A DNA stretch of 46,881 nucleotides from a virus. The DNA lies in IMG/VR virus record IMGVR_UViG_3300033997_000067, positions 1-46,881 of that record; one strand, written 5' to 3'. Under the pieces are notes generated by a model. That model was not told where the DNA came from. It ran no database searches and saw nothing but the letters and a program-made list of their open reading frames with translations. How positions within the stretch are numbered: position 1 is the stretch's first letter; every line of letters begins with the position of its first letter. A program made the position numbers and the translations under genes. This document shows, one piece after another, positions 28,543-36,924 of this stretch.

Positions 28543-28660
28543 ATTGGGGCTGCCATTCAACATCAATCCCACCTTCAGGCAGATGCGCGAGCACGGCATC
28601 TGGCCGCCATTTCGACCAGCTGTTGCGCCAACGGCGCCTCCACCATTACCGAAGAGGTGA
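28517..28660 (+). CDS. Possible small protein after the portal
   Basis: 47 residues (MTISQLKRKLGLPFNINPTFRQMREHGIWPPFRPAVAPTAPPPLPKR). It overlaps the end of the portal gene in another frame. The first 30 residues look like a compact helical protein, and the end is Pro-rich. It ends at the ribosome site of the next gene. Confidence 0.4.
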   Translation: MTISQLKRKLGLPFNINPTFRQMREHGIWPPFRPAVAPTAPPPLPKR

Positions 28661-28665
28661 GATGT

Positions 28666-28959
28666 ATGTCGCTTTACGTACAGAGCCCGCTTGGCGTGCT
28701 TGTGAGTCAGGAAGAGTCCGTCGCTCTCAGCAATCTGGCGGATATGGCTGTGAATCTTGATAACAGCAGCACTCTTGCTGCGCAAGAAATAGCAAAAAAG
28801 TTCTTCGCTCTCCTCAGCATGACTGCTGATGACCTTATGGCCGCCCATATCAAGCTTTCTGGTGGCTGTGCAGCTTGCGGACAAACTGATGCCGGGCAGA
28901 CCGGTGAGTATCCGTGCAAGGTGTGCGGACTGCCGATGGAGCACGATCAGAAGGCGTAA
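28666..28959 (+). CDS. Small protein with two CxxC motifs
   Basis: 97 residues from ATG at 28666, with GAGG 8 bp upstream. A C-terminal zinc ribbon GGCAACGQTDAGQTGEYPCKVCGLPME (about 67-93) carries two CxxC pairs. It lies between portal and minor head genes. Function unknown. Confidence 0.65.
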   Translation: MSLYVQSPLGVLVSQEESVALSNLADMAVNLDNSSTLAAQEIAKKFFALLSMTADDLMAAHIKLSGGCAACGQTDAGQTGEYPCKVCGLPMEHDQKA

Positions 28960-28962
28960 TCC

Positions 28963-29778
28963 ATGGACATGATCGGCATCCAGTACAACGCCAAGCTGCA
29001 GCGCCTGGTGAAGCAGGTAAAGGCCGACATCTCCAAGGAAATCATGCCGCTGGTTCGCCAGCTGGCCCCGGAGTACACGCAGGACGCGGTGGCCACCACT
29101 GACGCCTGGTCCGACCTGATCACCAACGCTATGAGCTTCCTGTTCGCCAAGTGGCAGAACGAGCGGGTCAGCGCGGGCGCCCAGCGCATCGCCAGCGAGT
29201 TCGTTCAGGCCTCTGTGAAGAAGTCCGAGAGGGACATGAAGAAGTCGGTCGGTATCGACGTCTTCAGCGGCTCCAAGACGATGCAGGACTACCTGCATGC
29301 CTCGGCCCAGCAGAACGCCCAGCTGATCAAGTCCATCCCGGCCAAGTACCTCGAGGAGGTGCAGACGCTGGTCATGGGAAACATGCGCTCCGGCATGCGG
29401 CCTGGCTACATCGAGAAGGCGCTACAGGAGCAGTTCGGGGTGACCCAGCGTCGCGCCAAGATGATCGCCCGGGACCAGACCTCGAAGATTCAGGGCGAGC
29501 TGGCTGAGAAGCAGCAGAAGGAAGCGGGCTTTTCCTACTTCCAGTGGATCGACTCCGACGACCAGCGCGTCCGGCACCGCCACCACGAGATCGCCAACAA
29601 GGTCACCGCCTACGGGAAAGGGATCTACCGCTGGGACGACCTTCCGCTGAGCGACAAGGGCGTTCCGATCAAGCCAGGATCTGACTATTCATGCCGTTGC
29701 ATCGCGCGCCCAGTGAGCGCGCGCGAGGTCAAGGCCAACCAAGACGCCGGGAAGACCAATCCAGGCGTGTACCGATAA
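28963..29778 (+). CDS. Minor head protein, Mu gpF-like
   Basis: 271 residues. The C-terminal segment RAKMIARDQTSKIQGELAEKQQKEAGFSYFQWIDSDDQRVRHRHHEIANK and the end PIKPGSDYSCRCIARPV are the SPP1 gp7/Mu F head morphogenesis signature. It probably attaches to the portal and is packaged in the head. Follows the portal, as in most such phages. Confidence 0.9.
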   Translation: MDMIGIQYNAKLQRLVKQVKADISKEIMPLVRQLAPEYTQDAVATTDAWSDLITNAMSFLFAKWQNERVSAGAQRIASEFVQASVKKSERDMKKSVGIDVFSGSKTMQDYLHASAQQNAQLIKSIPAKYLEEVQTLVMGNMRSGMRPGYIEKALQEQFGVTQRRAKMIARDQTSKIQGELAEKQQKEAGFSYFQWIDSDDQRVRHRHHEIANKVTAYGKGIYRWDDLPLSDKGVPIKPGSDYSCRCIARPVSAREVKANQDAGKTNPGVYR

Positions 29779-29802
29779 CCCAATCCAAGGCGAGGCCGCC
29801 AC

Positions 29803-30975
29803 ATGAAGTGCACGGTTTTTGACCGGGCTGGGTACCGCATTACCCAAAGGGAATACACCGACGAGGGGTTCCTCAAGGTGCCGGGCCGCGTGGCTAGGAC
29901 CGGGATTCAGGAGTACCTGGCTCGTGAGCTGCAGCTGGACGGCGATCCGAACCGCATTGTTCGCGTTTACCGGCCGCCCGAAGAGGTGTTCGCCCAGGCG
30001 TCACTCGACACGTACGACGCCAGCGACATCACCAACGATCACCCGAAGGAACTGGTTACCGCACTGACCTACAAGGGCGTGGCGGTCGGGGTTGTGCGTG
30101 GTCCTGGCCGGCAAGACGGCGACTTTGTGGTCTGCGACCTGATCGTCAAAGACCAGAAGACCATCAGTGACATCAACGCCGGAAAGTGCGAGATCTCCGC
30201 CGGCTACACCGCAGTTTACGAGCATTCGCCGGGCCTCACCGCTGACGGCCAGGCCTACGACTACATCCAGCGCGACATTCGGATCAATCACGTCGCCATC
30301 GTAGATAGAGCGCGGGCAGGTGCCAACGCTCGCGTTTTCGACACCAACCCAGGAGGCAACACGATGCCTGTACTTATCACCACCGATAGCGGGCGCAGCG
30401 TTGATGTTGCTGATCCTGCGAACGCCCAGCTGGTCGCCGACTCGTTCGACCGCCTGCTGAAGCGTGCTACTGATGCAGAGGCCAAGGTCTGCCAGGCGCA
30501 AGAGTCCGCCGACAAGGCCCAGGCCGCCGCCGATGCTGCCAACGAGAAGCTGGAAGAGGCGCGCAAGGCGTCTGGCGACGAAGCCATTGCCGCCCGCGTG
30601 AAGGCCATCAGCACCACCCAAGAGCTGGCCCGCAAGGTTGCCGGCGACGGCTTCACCTGCGACAGCCTGGACGTGACCGAGATCAAGCGTGCCGCGCTTG
30701 CCGTGGCCCTGCCGAAGCGTGACTGGTCGGACAAGTCAGCCGGCTATGTCGAATGCGCGTTCGACGCCGAATCCGAGAAGGATGAGGACGAGGAAGACGA
30801 CGACAAGAATCCCAAGAAGCCAACAGGTGACGCCGCCACCTTGATCGCGCAGCTGGCCCAGCTGGCCAAAGACGGCGCCGGCCCGGCAGCAACTACCGAC
30901 GCTGCGCCGAAGCAGACCCCGTACCAGGCGCACAAGCAAACCCTGTCCTGCGCCTACAAACAGAAAGGAGCCTAA
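29803..30975 (+). CDS. DUF2213 protein, prohead protease/scaffold-like
   Basis: 390 residues. The N-terminal DUF2213 domain (about 1-185) contains ASDITNDHPKELVT, KCEISAGYTAVYEHSPG and RINHVAIVDRARAGANARV, the His/Ser pattern of phage prohead proteases. The C-terminal half is a coiled coil (DRLLKRATDAEAKVCQAQESADKAQAAADAANEKLEEARKA) with an acidic stretch, as in scaffold proteins. It is likely to help assemble and mature the prohead. Confidence 0.85.
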   Translation: MKCTVFDRAGYRITQREYTDEGFLKVPGRVARTGIQEYLARELQLDGDPNRIVRVYRPPEEVFAQASLDTYDASDITNDHPKELVTALTYKGVAVGVVRGPGRQDGDFVVCDLIVKDQKTISDINAGKCEISAGYTAVYEHSPGLTADGQAYDYIQRDIRINHVAIVDRARAGANARVFDTNPGGNTMPVLITTDSGRSVDVADPANAQLVADSFDRLLKRATDAEAKVCQAQESADKAQAAADAANEKLEEARKASGDEAIAARVKAISTTQELARKVAGDGFTCDSLDVTEIKRAALAVALPKRDWSDKSAGYVECAFDAESEKDEDEEDDDKNPKKPTGDAATLIAQLAQLAKDGAGPAATTDAAPKQTPYQAHKQTLSCAYKQKGA

Positions 30976-30977
30976 CC

Positions 30978-31472
30978 ATGCCAGTTATCGGTGGTAACGC
31001 AATCAACCATGGCGTCGCTTACGCGGGCATGGTCGCTGACGGCGAGGTGTCCAACGGCGTCTCGAAGGTCAACAAAGGCAGCGCGAACATCGCGTACGGT
31101 CTGGGTGTTGTGACTGACGGTGACGACGGCGCCAAGCTGCCGGTCGCCGCTTCGACCGCTGCCCAATTCATCGGCGTCGTGCGTCGCGAACTGAACCGCG
31201 CCTACGCCCAGGGTGAAACCTTCGGCGCCGTCGCCAAGCGCGACATGACCGTCGAGACCATGGCGCCAATCTGGGTAACAGCCCGCGTCGCGGTGGCCAA
31301 GGATGACCCGGTCTACCTGGTCGTCGGCGACGGCACCGGCACCAACCAGGGCCAGTTCTCCAACGTGGTCGGCGCTGCCGCCACTCTGGCTGTGCTGATC
31401 CCGAACGCCAAATGGGTCAGCTCGGCCGGCGCCGGCGCTCTGGCAAAAATCTCTCTCAAGGTCGGGGGCTAA
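30978..31472 (+). CDS. Capsid decoration or cement protein (DUF2190-like)
   Basis: 164 residues, beta-rich, Gly/Ala/Val-rich. The segment AAQFIGVVRRELNRAYAQGETFGAVAKRDMTVETMAPIWVTARVAVAKDDPVYLVVGDGTG...FSNV is typical of structural cement proteins encoded just before the capsid gene. Stop of the DUF2213 gene lies 2 bp upstream. Confidence 0.8.
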   Translation: MPVIGGNAINHGVAYAGMVADGEVSNGVSKVNKGSANIAYGLGVVTDGDDGAKLPVAASTAAQFIGVVRRELNRAYAQGETFGAVAKRDMTVETMAPIWVTARVAVAKDDPVYLVVGDGTGTNQGQFSNVVGAAATLAVLIPNAKWVSSAGAGALAKISLKVGG

Positions 31473-31477
31473 TCGAC

Positions 31478-32506
31478 ATGACCCAGCTTAAGAAAATCGT
31501 CGTGGCCATCGACGCAGCGATTGCGTACCAGATCGGCCGCGACAACCTGCAGGTTACATTCAACGACGGCCTGCCAACCGTCGACGACGGCCTGGCGTTC
31601 TACATCAGCCAGCTGGCCAGCCTGGAATCTCGTATCTACGAGACCAAGTACGCCGCGATCAACTACGCCGAGCTGATCCCGGTCCATACCGACCTGCCAG
31701 AATGGGTGGATCAGTGGGACTACATCAGCTTCGACGCAGTCACCATCGGCAAATTCATCGGCGCGAATGCCGACGACCTGCCCGATGTTGCGCTGTCCGC
31801 GAACAAGTCGTCGGTGCCGATCGGCTACGCCGGCAACAAGTACAGCTACAGCCTGGACGAGCTGCGCAAATCGCAACAGCTGCGTATCCCTCTGGATACC
31901 ACCAAGGCCCGCATGGCCTTCCGTGGGGCCCAAGAGCACACCCAGCGCGTGGCGTACTTCGGTGACGCTTCCCGCAATATGACCGGTCTGTTCAACAACC
32001 CGAACCTGGCGCTGTCGAACTCGACCCTGAACTGGTACGACCCGGCTACCACCGGCGACCAGATCGTCGCTGACCTGAACAAGATCCTGGTTGATGTCTA
32101 CATCAACTCGGCGACCGTCCATGTCCCAGACACGCTGATCATGGATGCCGCCCGCTTCGCGTTCATCTCGAACAAGCGGATGGGCACCATCACCGACAAG
32201 ACGATCCTCGAGTACTTCCGCACCAACAACCAGTTCACTGCGCTGACCGGTCGGCCGATCGAGATCTACAGCCGTCTGCAGCTCTCTGCTGCTCAGCTGG
32301 CCGCTGCTGGTGTGTCCAACGGCAACAAAGACCGAATCGTGGCGTACGAGCGCAACGACGAGAACCTGGGCATGCAGGTGCCGATCCCATGGCGTTCCCT
32401 GGCTCCGCAGATGTGGAACCTCAAGGTCAACGTGCCGTGCGAGTACAAGATCAGCGGCGTTGAATTCCGCTACCCGTTCTCTGGCGCGTACCGCGACCAG
32501 TTCTAA
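31478..32506 (+). CDS. Major capsid protein (DUF2184 type)
   Basis: 342 residues from ATG at 31478. The pattern YETKYAAINYAELIPVHTDLPEWVDQWDYISFDAVTIGKFIGANADDLPDVALSANK, KYSYSLDELRKSQQLRIPLDTTKARMAFRGAQEHTQRVAYFG and the C-terminal WRSLAPQMWNLKVNVPCEYKISGVEFRYP is that of DUF2184 capsid proteins with the HK97 fold. Confidence 0.9.
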   Translation: MTQLKKIVVAIDAAIAYQIGRDNLQVTFNDGLPTVDDGLAFYISQLASLESRIYETKYAAINYAELIPVHTDLPEWVDQWDYISFDAVTIGKFIGANADDLPDVALSANKSSVPIGYAGNKYSYSLDELRKSQQLRIPLDTTKARMAFRGAQEHTQRVAYFGDASRNMTGLFNNPNLALSNSTLNWYDPATTGDQIVADLNKILVDVYINSATVHVPDTLIMDAARFAFISNKRMGTITDKTILEYFRTNNQFTALTGRPIEIYSRLQLSAAQLAAAGVSNGNKDRIVAYERNDENLGMQVPIPWRSLAPQMWNLKVNVPCEYKISGVEFRYPFSGAYRDQF

Positions 32507-32574
32507 CCAGTCGATCCTTGGCCGCCTCCGCTATGCCCGGGGCGGCGGCCAACGATTCCGGGCGAGGATTCAAC

Positions 32575-32808
32575 ATGTTCCTGAAGAACGAAGCAGCACG
32601 ACTGATCACCATCAACCACTTGGTCGATGGCGTGGAGACCAGCTACCCGATCCTGCCTGGTGAAAACCCAGCGGTCGAAGTGCCGGATGAGGCCGCCAAG
32701 ATCGATTTCGTCAAGGCTCTGCTGAAGAACGGTGACCTGCGCCGCGTTGGTGCTGATGAACTGCCTACCGACGAGGAAGATGACGCGCCGGACAAAGGCA
32801 AGAAGTAA
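32575..32808 (+). CDS. Small acidic protein after the capsid gene
   Basis: 77 residues from ATG at 32575, with GAGG 7 bp upstream (MFLKNEAARLITINHLVDGVETSYPILPGENPAVEVPDEAAKIDFVKALLKNGDLRRVG...). Acidic and Lys-rich tail. Possibly a head-associated protein; the family is not recognised. Confidence 0.6.
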   Translation: MFLKNEAARLITINHLVDGVETSYPILPGENPAVEVPDEAAKIDFVKALLKNGDLRRVGADELPTDEEDDAPDKGKK

Positions 32809-32851
32809 CACCCGGGCGCCTGGCGCCCACTCATTCATAGCTGGAGAGCCC

Positions 32852-33271
32852 ATGATAATCACCCCCGAGATGATTGCGGCTTTCCGCAGCAATCCCCTGA
32901 TGAAGGCGTTCACCGACGCAGTGAAGTGGCCGGACAAGTTCATCGTCGAAGCATTGTGCGAAGCCGGCACCGAGACGGGATCAAGCCGCTGGGGCGCTCT
33001 TGAGCTGACCTGCGACAACTTCAAGTGGCGCGGCATGCAGTACTTCGCGGCGCACTGGCTGGCGACCAACTTTTCCACCCTTGGCTCCACGGCGGCCCCC
33101 GGCTCCGATGCGCGCCTGAACGTGGCCCAGAAGTCGGTCGGTGACGAATCGATCGCCTACCGCGTGCCGCGGATGATGGACGCGGGTACCGACTGGCTCA
33201 CCTACACAAACTACGGCCAACAGTTCTATCGGCTCAAGAAGCGCGCCGGGATGGGCGCCAAGGCGGTCTGA
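32852..33271 (+). CDS. Head-tail connector, DUF4054 type
   Basis: 139 residues. FRSNPLMKAFTDAVKWPDKFIVEALCEAGTETGSSRWGALELTCDNFKWRGMQYFAAHWLA... and the end DWLTYTNYGQQFYRLKKRAGMGAKAV resemble DUF4054 connector proteins, which sit below the portal. GAGAG precedes the ATG. Confidence 0.75.
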   Translation: MIITPEMIAAFRSNPLMKAFTDAVKWPDKFIVEALCEAGTETGSSRWGALELTCDNFKWRGMQYFAAHWLATNFSTLGSTAAPGSDARLNVAQKSVGDESIAYRVPRMMDAGTDWLTYTNYGQQFYRLKKRAGMGAKAV

Positions 33272-33870
33272 TGATCAATCTTGACCTGATTGGCTTTCAG
33301 GAACTGGAAGACCAGCTGTCCCAAGAGCTGGCCACGCTGAGGTCCAACCAGATCGTCACCATCGGCATTCATGAGGAAGCCGGTGACGTCGAGTCTGGCG
33401 ACATCACCATGGCCGGGCTGGGCGCGACCCATGAGTTCGGTGCAGAGGTGAAGCACCCCGGCGGCACGTCCTACGGCTATGCCACCAAGGCCGCCGCCGA
33501 TCGCGACGAGGTGCGATTCCTAAAGACCGGTACCGGCTACATGCAGCTCGGTGTGACCCAGCCGCACAACATCACGATCCCGGCCAGGCCATGGCTTGAG
33601 CCTGGCGTACAACAGGCCACGCCACTGATCCTTGAAGCGATCGAGGCAGGCCTGAGCGCTGACCAGCCGATGGACCAGATTCTGGAAACGGTTGGCGTTA
33701 TCGCCGCTGGCGAGGTGAAGGTGTACATGACCCAGCTTCGGACACCGCCTAATGCTGCATCAACCATCCGCAGGAAGGGCAGCAGCAACCCTCTTATCGA
33801 CACTGGCGCCATGCGCCAGTCGGTAACCCACCAAGTGTCCATTGGGCCGGCGACGGAGGGCCTGGAATGA
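33271..33870 (+). CDS. Tail completion or virion morphogenesis protein
   Basis: 199 residues. MAGLGATHEFGAEVKHPGGTSYGYATK, then NITIPARPWLEPGVQ and the end NPLIDTGAMRQSVTHQV form the pattern of HK97 gp10/Mu gpG-type tail completion proteins. The start codon overlaps the connector stop by one base. Confidence 0.75.
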   Translation: MINLDLIGFQELEDQLSQELATLRSNQIVTIGIHEEAGDVESGDITMAGLGATHEFGAEVKHPGGTSYGYATKAAADRDEVRFLKTGTGYMQLGVTQPHNITIPARPWLEPGVQQATPLILEAIEAGLSADQPMDQILETVGVIAAGEVKVYMTQLRTPPNAASTIRRKGSSNPLIDTGAMRQSVTHQVSIGPATEGLE

Positions 33871-34235
33871 GCTTGAGTATGGAGGGCCACATTGACGACG
33901 TGTTCGTCAGTGTCGAGGCCTCTCGCACTGTAACCGGCGGCGGATGGGTTGATGGCATCTGGACTCCGAGGGGCGCCGTGACCACGCCCTACATCGTGAA
34001 CATCCAGCCTGCCAGCGATCGGGAAGTCGATTTCCTGCGCCAGGGCGGCGAGCGGATCACCGATGTGCGGCGCATCTACATCAACCAGGGCGAGATGCAG
34101 CTGATCGACCAGACCGGTACCTGGGCGTTCCTGGGCCAGCAGTGGAAGGCCGTCAAGGTCGACAACCGCTACTGGCGGAACTACTGCAAGGTCATCGTTA
34201 TGCGGATTGACGATCAGTCAGGTGGCCCAGCATGA
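33867..34235 (+). CDS. Head closure or neck protein
   Basis: 122 residues, beta-rich (GGWVDGIWTPRGAVTTPYIVNIQPASDREVDFLRQGGERITDVRRIYINQGEMQ...). Position between connector and neck terminator genes and the overall pattern suggest a head-closure protein. Overlaps both neighbours by four bases. Confidence 0.6.
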   Translation: MSLSMEGHIDDVFVSVEASRTVTGGGWVDGIWTPRGAVTTPYIVNIQPASDREVDFLRQGGERITDVRRIYINQGEMQLIDQTGTWAFLGQQWKAVKVDNRYWRNYCKVIVMRIDDQSGGPA

Positions 34236-34777
34236 CCAACCAAGAACTATTCGCAAAGCTGCGCCCGATTGTGATGCTGGCGACCGGCGTGCCTGAGTGC
34301 CTGTTGGCGGATCAGATCGGCCCCGGCAGCATGCCTGCGCCGCAGGGTGCCTACGCGACGATCACGCCCAGGCAGTCCGTCAGTGAGCGCGGCCAGGCCA
34401 ACATCATTTCGCGCAACGTGCCGGGCAACCAGGTGGAGGTGGATGTCCGGGCGCAGATCATGTGCTCGGCCAGCGTCAACTTCTACCGCGGCGAGGCACT
34501 GATGTACGCCGAACGCCTGAAGCAGGCCAACAAGCGGCCCGACGTGAGCATGATGCTGTTCAAAGCTAAGATCGGCTGGAACAGCACCGACGCAGTCAAC
34601 AACCTCACCAGCCTGCAGTCGGCCAACTTCGAGCAGCGGGCGCAGATCACTCTGCGCTTGATGTACGAGACCAGCAGCCTCCCGGCAATCAACAACATCC
34701 TGAGCGCCAGCGTGGCGTTCGAGAATGAGAAAGCGCAGGTCATCCAGACCTTCAGCGTGGAAGTCGACCCCACATAA
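34232..34777 (+). CDS. Neck terminator protein, LIC_12616-type
   Basis: 181 residues (MTNQELFAKLRPIVMLATGVPECLLADQIGPGSMPAPQGAYATITPRQSVSERGQANIISRN...). The pattern matches the LIC_12616 family encoded before DUF3383 sheath genes in KPP10-like tail modules. It probably ends the tail at the neck. Confidence 0.7.
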   Translation: MTNQELFAKLRPIVMLATGVPECLLADQIGPGSMPAPQGAYATITPRQSVSERGQANIISRNVPGNQVEVDVRAQIMCSASVNFYRGEALMYAERLKQANKRPDVSMMLFKAKIGWNSTDAVNNLTSLQSANFEQRAQITLRLMYETSSLPAINNILSASVAFENEKAQVIQTFSVEVDPT

Positions 34778-34795
34778 CCCATTGGAGCTAGCACA

Positions 34796-35938
34796 GTGAG
34801 CTATCCAGCATCCAACATCATCCGGATCAATGCCCGGATCAGCCCGGCTGGCCTGGGCAACGCGAACTTTGCCAGTGCCATGCTGTTCGCGCCGCAGCTT
34901 GAGCTGCCGGTGGGCTTTGCGCCGGACACGTACCGGACGTATTTCACGCTGCCTGCGCTATCTAAAGACTTCGCCGACACCACTGAGACCTACAAGGCGG
35001 CCCAGCGCTGGCTTGGCGGCACTCCTGCTACTCGCGAGCTGAAGGTTTATGGTGTGGCCACCGCTGATACCACCCGCGTGCAGACACTGAACAAGGCTCG
35101 CAACCTGCTCTGGTGGTACTGGACCATGTGGACGGCGCCTATCCTGGCCGTCAAAGCTGACGTGCTGGCTATCGCCCAGTGGTGCGAAGACAACACCAGC
35201 ATGTTCATCGACAATCAGACCAGCGCAGCAGTTGTTGAAATTCGCAACCCTGCGATGACCACTGACGTGGCGAGCGCGCTGACTGCTGCCGGCTTCCGAC
35301 ATGCGTTCACCGCTGCGCATGCCACTGATGCCTACTCCGGGTCAGCCCTGGCCAAGCACTTTGCCGCGGTGAACTACAGCGCAGACCGATCGACGATTAC
35401 CGGTGAGTTCAAGAAGTCGCCTGGCGTAACTGCGGAAAACCTGTCCGGCACGGCATACACGGCCATGCAGAGCGACAAGAAGAAAGCCGTCTTCTACACC
35501 GTGGTAGATAACCAGGGCTCGACCGACTCCGGCCGGTGGATGAACACCCTGACGCACAGCACCTATGGCGAGTTCATTGACGACGTGGTCAATCTCGACG
35601 CGTGCGTCAACTACCTGACGACTTCGCTCTACAACGCAGTGGCGAATCAGACCACCAAGCTTGCCCAGACCCCAGTCGGCCAGGCCGTGCTGATCGGCGC
35701 CGCACGGGCGACCATGCAGCAGTTCATCAATAACGGATACCTGGGCCCGCGGAACTACATCGACCCGGACGACGGACTGGAGAAGTACACCGCCGGCTTC
35801 GAGATCCTGACCAAGCCCGAGGACATTCTCGACTTGTCCGATGCTGACCGTAGCGCCCGCAAGTCTGCACCGCTGCGCATTCGCCTGTTCCGCGCCGGCG
35901 CAATTCATGTGGTTGACGTTGATCTTGACGTTTATTAA
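34796..35938 (+). CDS. Tail sheath-like protein (DUF3383), GTG start
   Basis: 380 residues. The start is GTG at 34796 with TTGGAG about 6 bp upstream. SYPASNIIRINARISPAGLGNANFASAMLFAP, the central YSADRSTITGEFKKSPGVTAENLSG and the end DLSDADRSARKSAPLRIRLFRAGAIHVVDVDLDVY are the DUF3383 pattern. These proteins are tail sheaths of contractile phages. Its presence is the main reason to predict a myovirus. Confidence 0.85.
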   Translation: MSYPASNIIRINARISPAGLGNANFASAMLFAPQLELPVGFAPDTYRTYFTLPALSKDFADTTETYKAAQRWLGGTPATRELKVYGVATADTTRVQTLNKARNLLWWYWTMWTAPILAVKADVLAIAQWCEDNTSMFIDNQTSAAVVEIRNPAMTTDVASALTAAGFRHAFTAAHATDAYSGSALAKHFAAVNYSADRSTITGEFKKSPGVTAENLSGTAYTAMQSDKKKAVFYTVVDNQGSTDSGRWMNTLTHSTYGEFIDDVVNLDACVNYLTTSLYNAVANQTTKLAQTPVGQAVLIGAARATMQQFINNGYLGPRNYIDPDDGLEKYTAGFEILTKPEDILDLSDADRSARKSAPLRIRLFRAGAIHVVDVDLDVY

Positions 35939-35950
35939 TAGGTGATCTGA

Positions 35951-36358
35951 ATGTCCCTGAATAATTTCTCGAACGACCTGACAGTCGTCACCATCAATGG
36001 CCGGCAGATCCAGGACTGGGGCGAAACCGCTACCCCTTACACGGACGCGCCGATCGACCTTCGCAGCCAGTTGCGCCGGGGGCAGGGCGGGAATGCCGTC
36101 CGCCTCGACCGCCAGAACCCAGGCCGCGAGGTGAACATCTACCTCAACCCAGGATCGTCCGACTCGGCATACGTGCAGGGCCTGCTGAACTCGAACGCCA
36201 ATATCACGCTGACCTTCACCCAGATCGGTACGCTGGAAACGGCATTGGGCTCCGAAGGCGTGATCGTGAACGACGGCCAGCGCGGCCGGGCCGGCTCCAC
36301 CATCACGGACGACCAGTTCACGATGCACTTCAATATCTGGGAAGCGACAAAGGGCTGA
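35951..36358 (+). CDS. Tail tube protein (DUF3277)
   Basis: 135 residues (MSLNNFSNDLTVVTINGRQIQDWGETATPYTDAPIDLRSQLRRGQGGNAVRLDRQNPGREVNIYLNPGSSDSAYVQGLLNS...), the DUF3277 pattern. By position after the sheath and by size it should be the inner tail tube. Confidence 0.85.
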   Translation: MSLNNFSNDLTVVTINGRQIQDWGETATPYTDAPIDLRSQLRRGQGGNAVRLDRQNPGREVNIYLNPGSSDSAYVQGLLNSNANITLTFTQIGTLETALGSEGVIVNDGQRGRAGSTITDDQFTMHFNIWEATKG

Positions 36359-36361
36359 TAG

Positions 36362-36763
36362 ATGAGCGTTAAATCATTCACCGTGGGCGGCGTGCAGTAC
36401 AACGCCGCCATGGCCAGCGCTGTCGACCAAGACCGCCTGATGTCCCTGCTGTCTGCCGCCGTGCTGGAGCGATTCGCCACGGCGGCGGGCGCCGGACTGG
36501 AAGTGGACGATCAGGTGCTTTGCGCCATGTTCATGTCGATGCGCCAGGACGTAAAAGCCCAGGTCGCGCAAATGATCATGGCTCGCGTGCTGATCAACGG
36601 CACCGAGCGCCCGGTCACCGTCGCCGACTTCGGTGGAAAAATGGTGCATTACAACCAGCTCCTGGCTGAACTCCTTCGCTGGAACCTCGGAGATTTTTTC
36701 GACTGGCTGCGCGTCGCCCACGCCGAAGAAAAGGGGCGCCAGGCGCAAGGCGCAGCGCAGTAA
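36362..36763 (+). CDS. Tail assembly chaperone, short product (G-like)
   Basis: 133 residues, helical. Lies between tube and tape measure, the place of lambda G. The end of the frame contains the -1 slippery heptamer at 36730, and the -1 frame continues into the T-like segment, so a GT-type fusion of about 188 residues is predicted. Both products would assist tube polymerisation around the tape measure. Confidence 0.75.
   Translation: MSVKSFTVGGVQYNAAMASAVDQDRLMSLLSAAVLERFATAAGAGLEVDDQVLCAMFMSMRQDVKAQVAQMIMARVLINGTERPVTVADFGGKMVHYNQLLAELLRWNLGDFFDWLRVAHAEEKGRQAQGAAQ
36730..36736 (+). promoter_or_regulatory. Programmed -1 frameshift site
   Basis: A_AAG_GGG in the zero frame fits X_XXY_YYZ. 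After slippage the reading passes the zero-frame stop at 36761 and stays open to 36924, where the tape measure starts. Confidence 0.65.
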
Positions 36764-36774
36764 ATTGGTTCCTG

Positions 36775-36924
36775 ATGCGGCCATGCGTTGGAATCGTAGG
36801 GCTCTGTCCGCCGCTGTGCACCTGGGCCAGCCTGGGCGACGGCACCCTGTCGCTCGTCGACGTTGAGCGATTCCACCAGGCCATGGACGAGATACTGGCC
36901 GCGCATGAAGAGAGGATCCGCTGA
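36775..36924 (+). CDS. Tail assembly chaperone, frameshift extension (T-like, DUF6889-like)
   Basis: 49 residues if read alone from ATG at 36775 (MRPCVGIVGLCPPLCTWASLGDGTLSLVDVERFHQAMDEILAAHEERIR). The segment SLGDGTLSLVDVERFHQAMDE resembles the DUF6889-type small protein that precedes tape measures. No clear ribosome site, so it is more likely to be made by frameshifting from the upstream gene. Its stop overlaps the tape measure ATG. Confidence 0.65.
   Translation: MRPCVGIVGLCPPLCTWASLGDGTLSLVDVERFHQAMDEILAAHEERIR

Noticed and set aside
36633-36866. Plus-strand 77-codon frame in the tail chaperone region
   Set aside because: It is in the other (+1) frame, Arg-rich, and ends before the tape measure. 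The -1 frame is the one linked to the slippery site.
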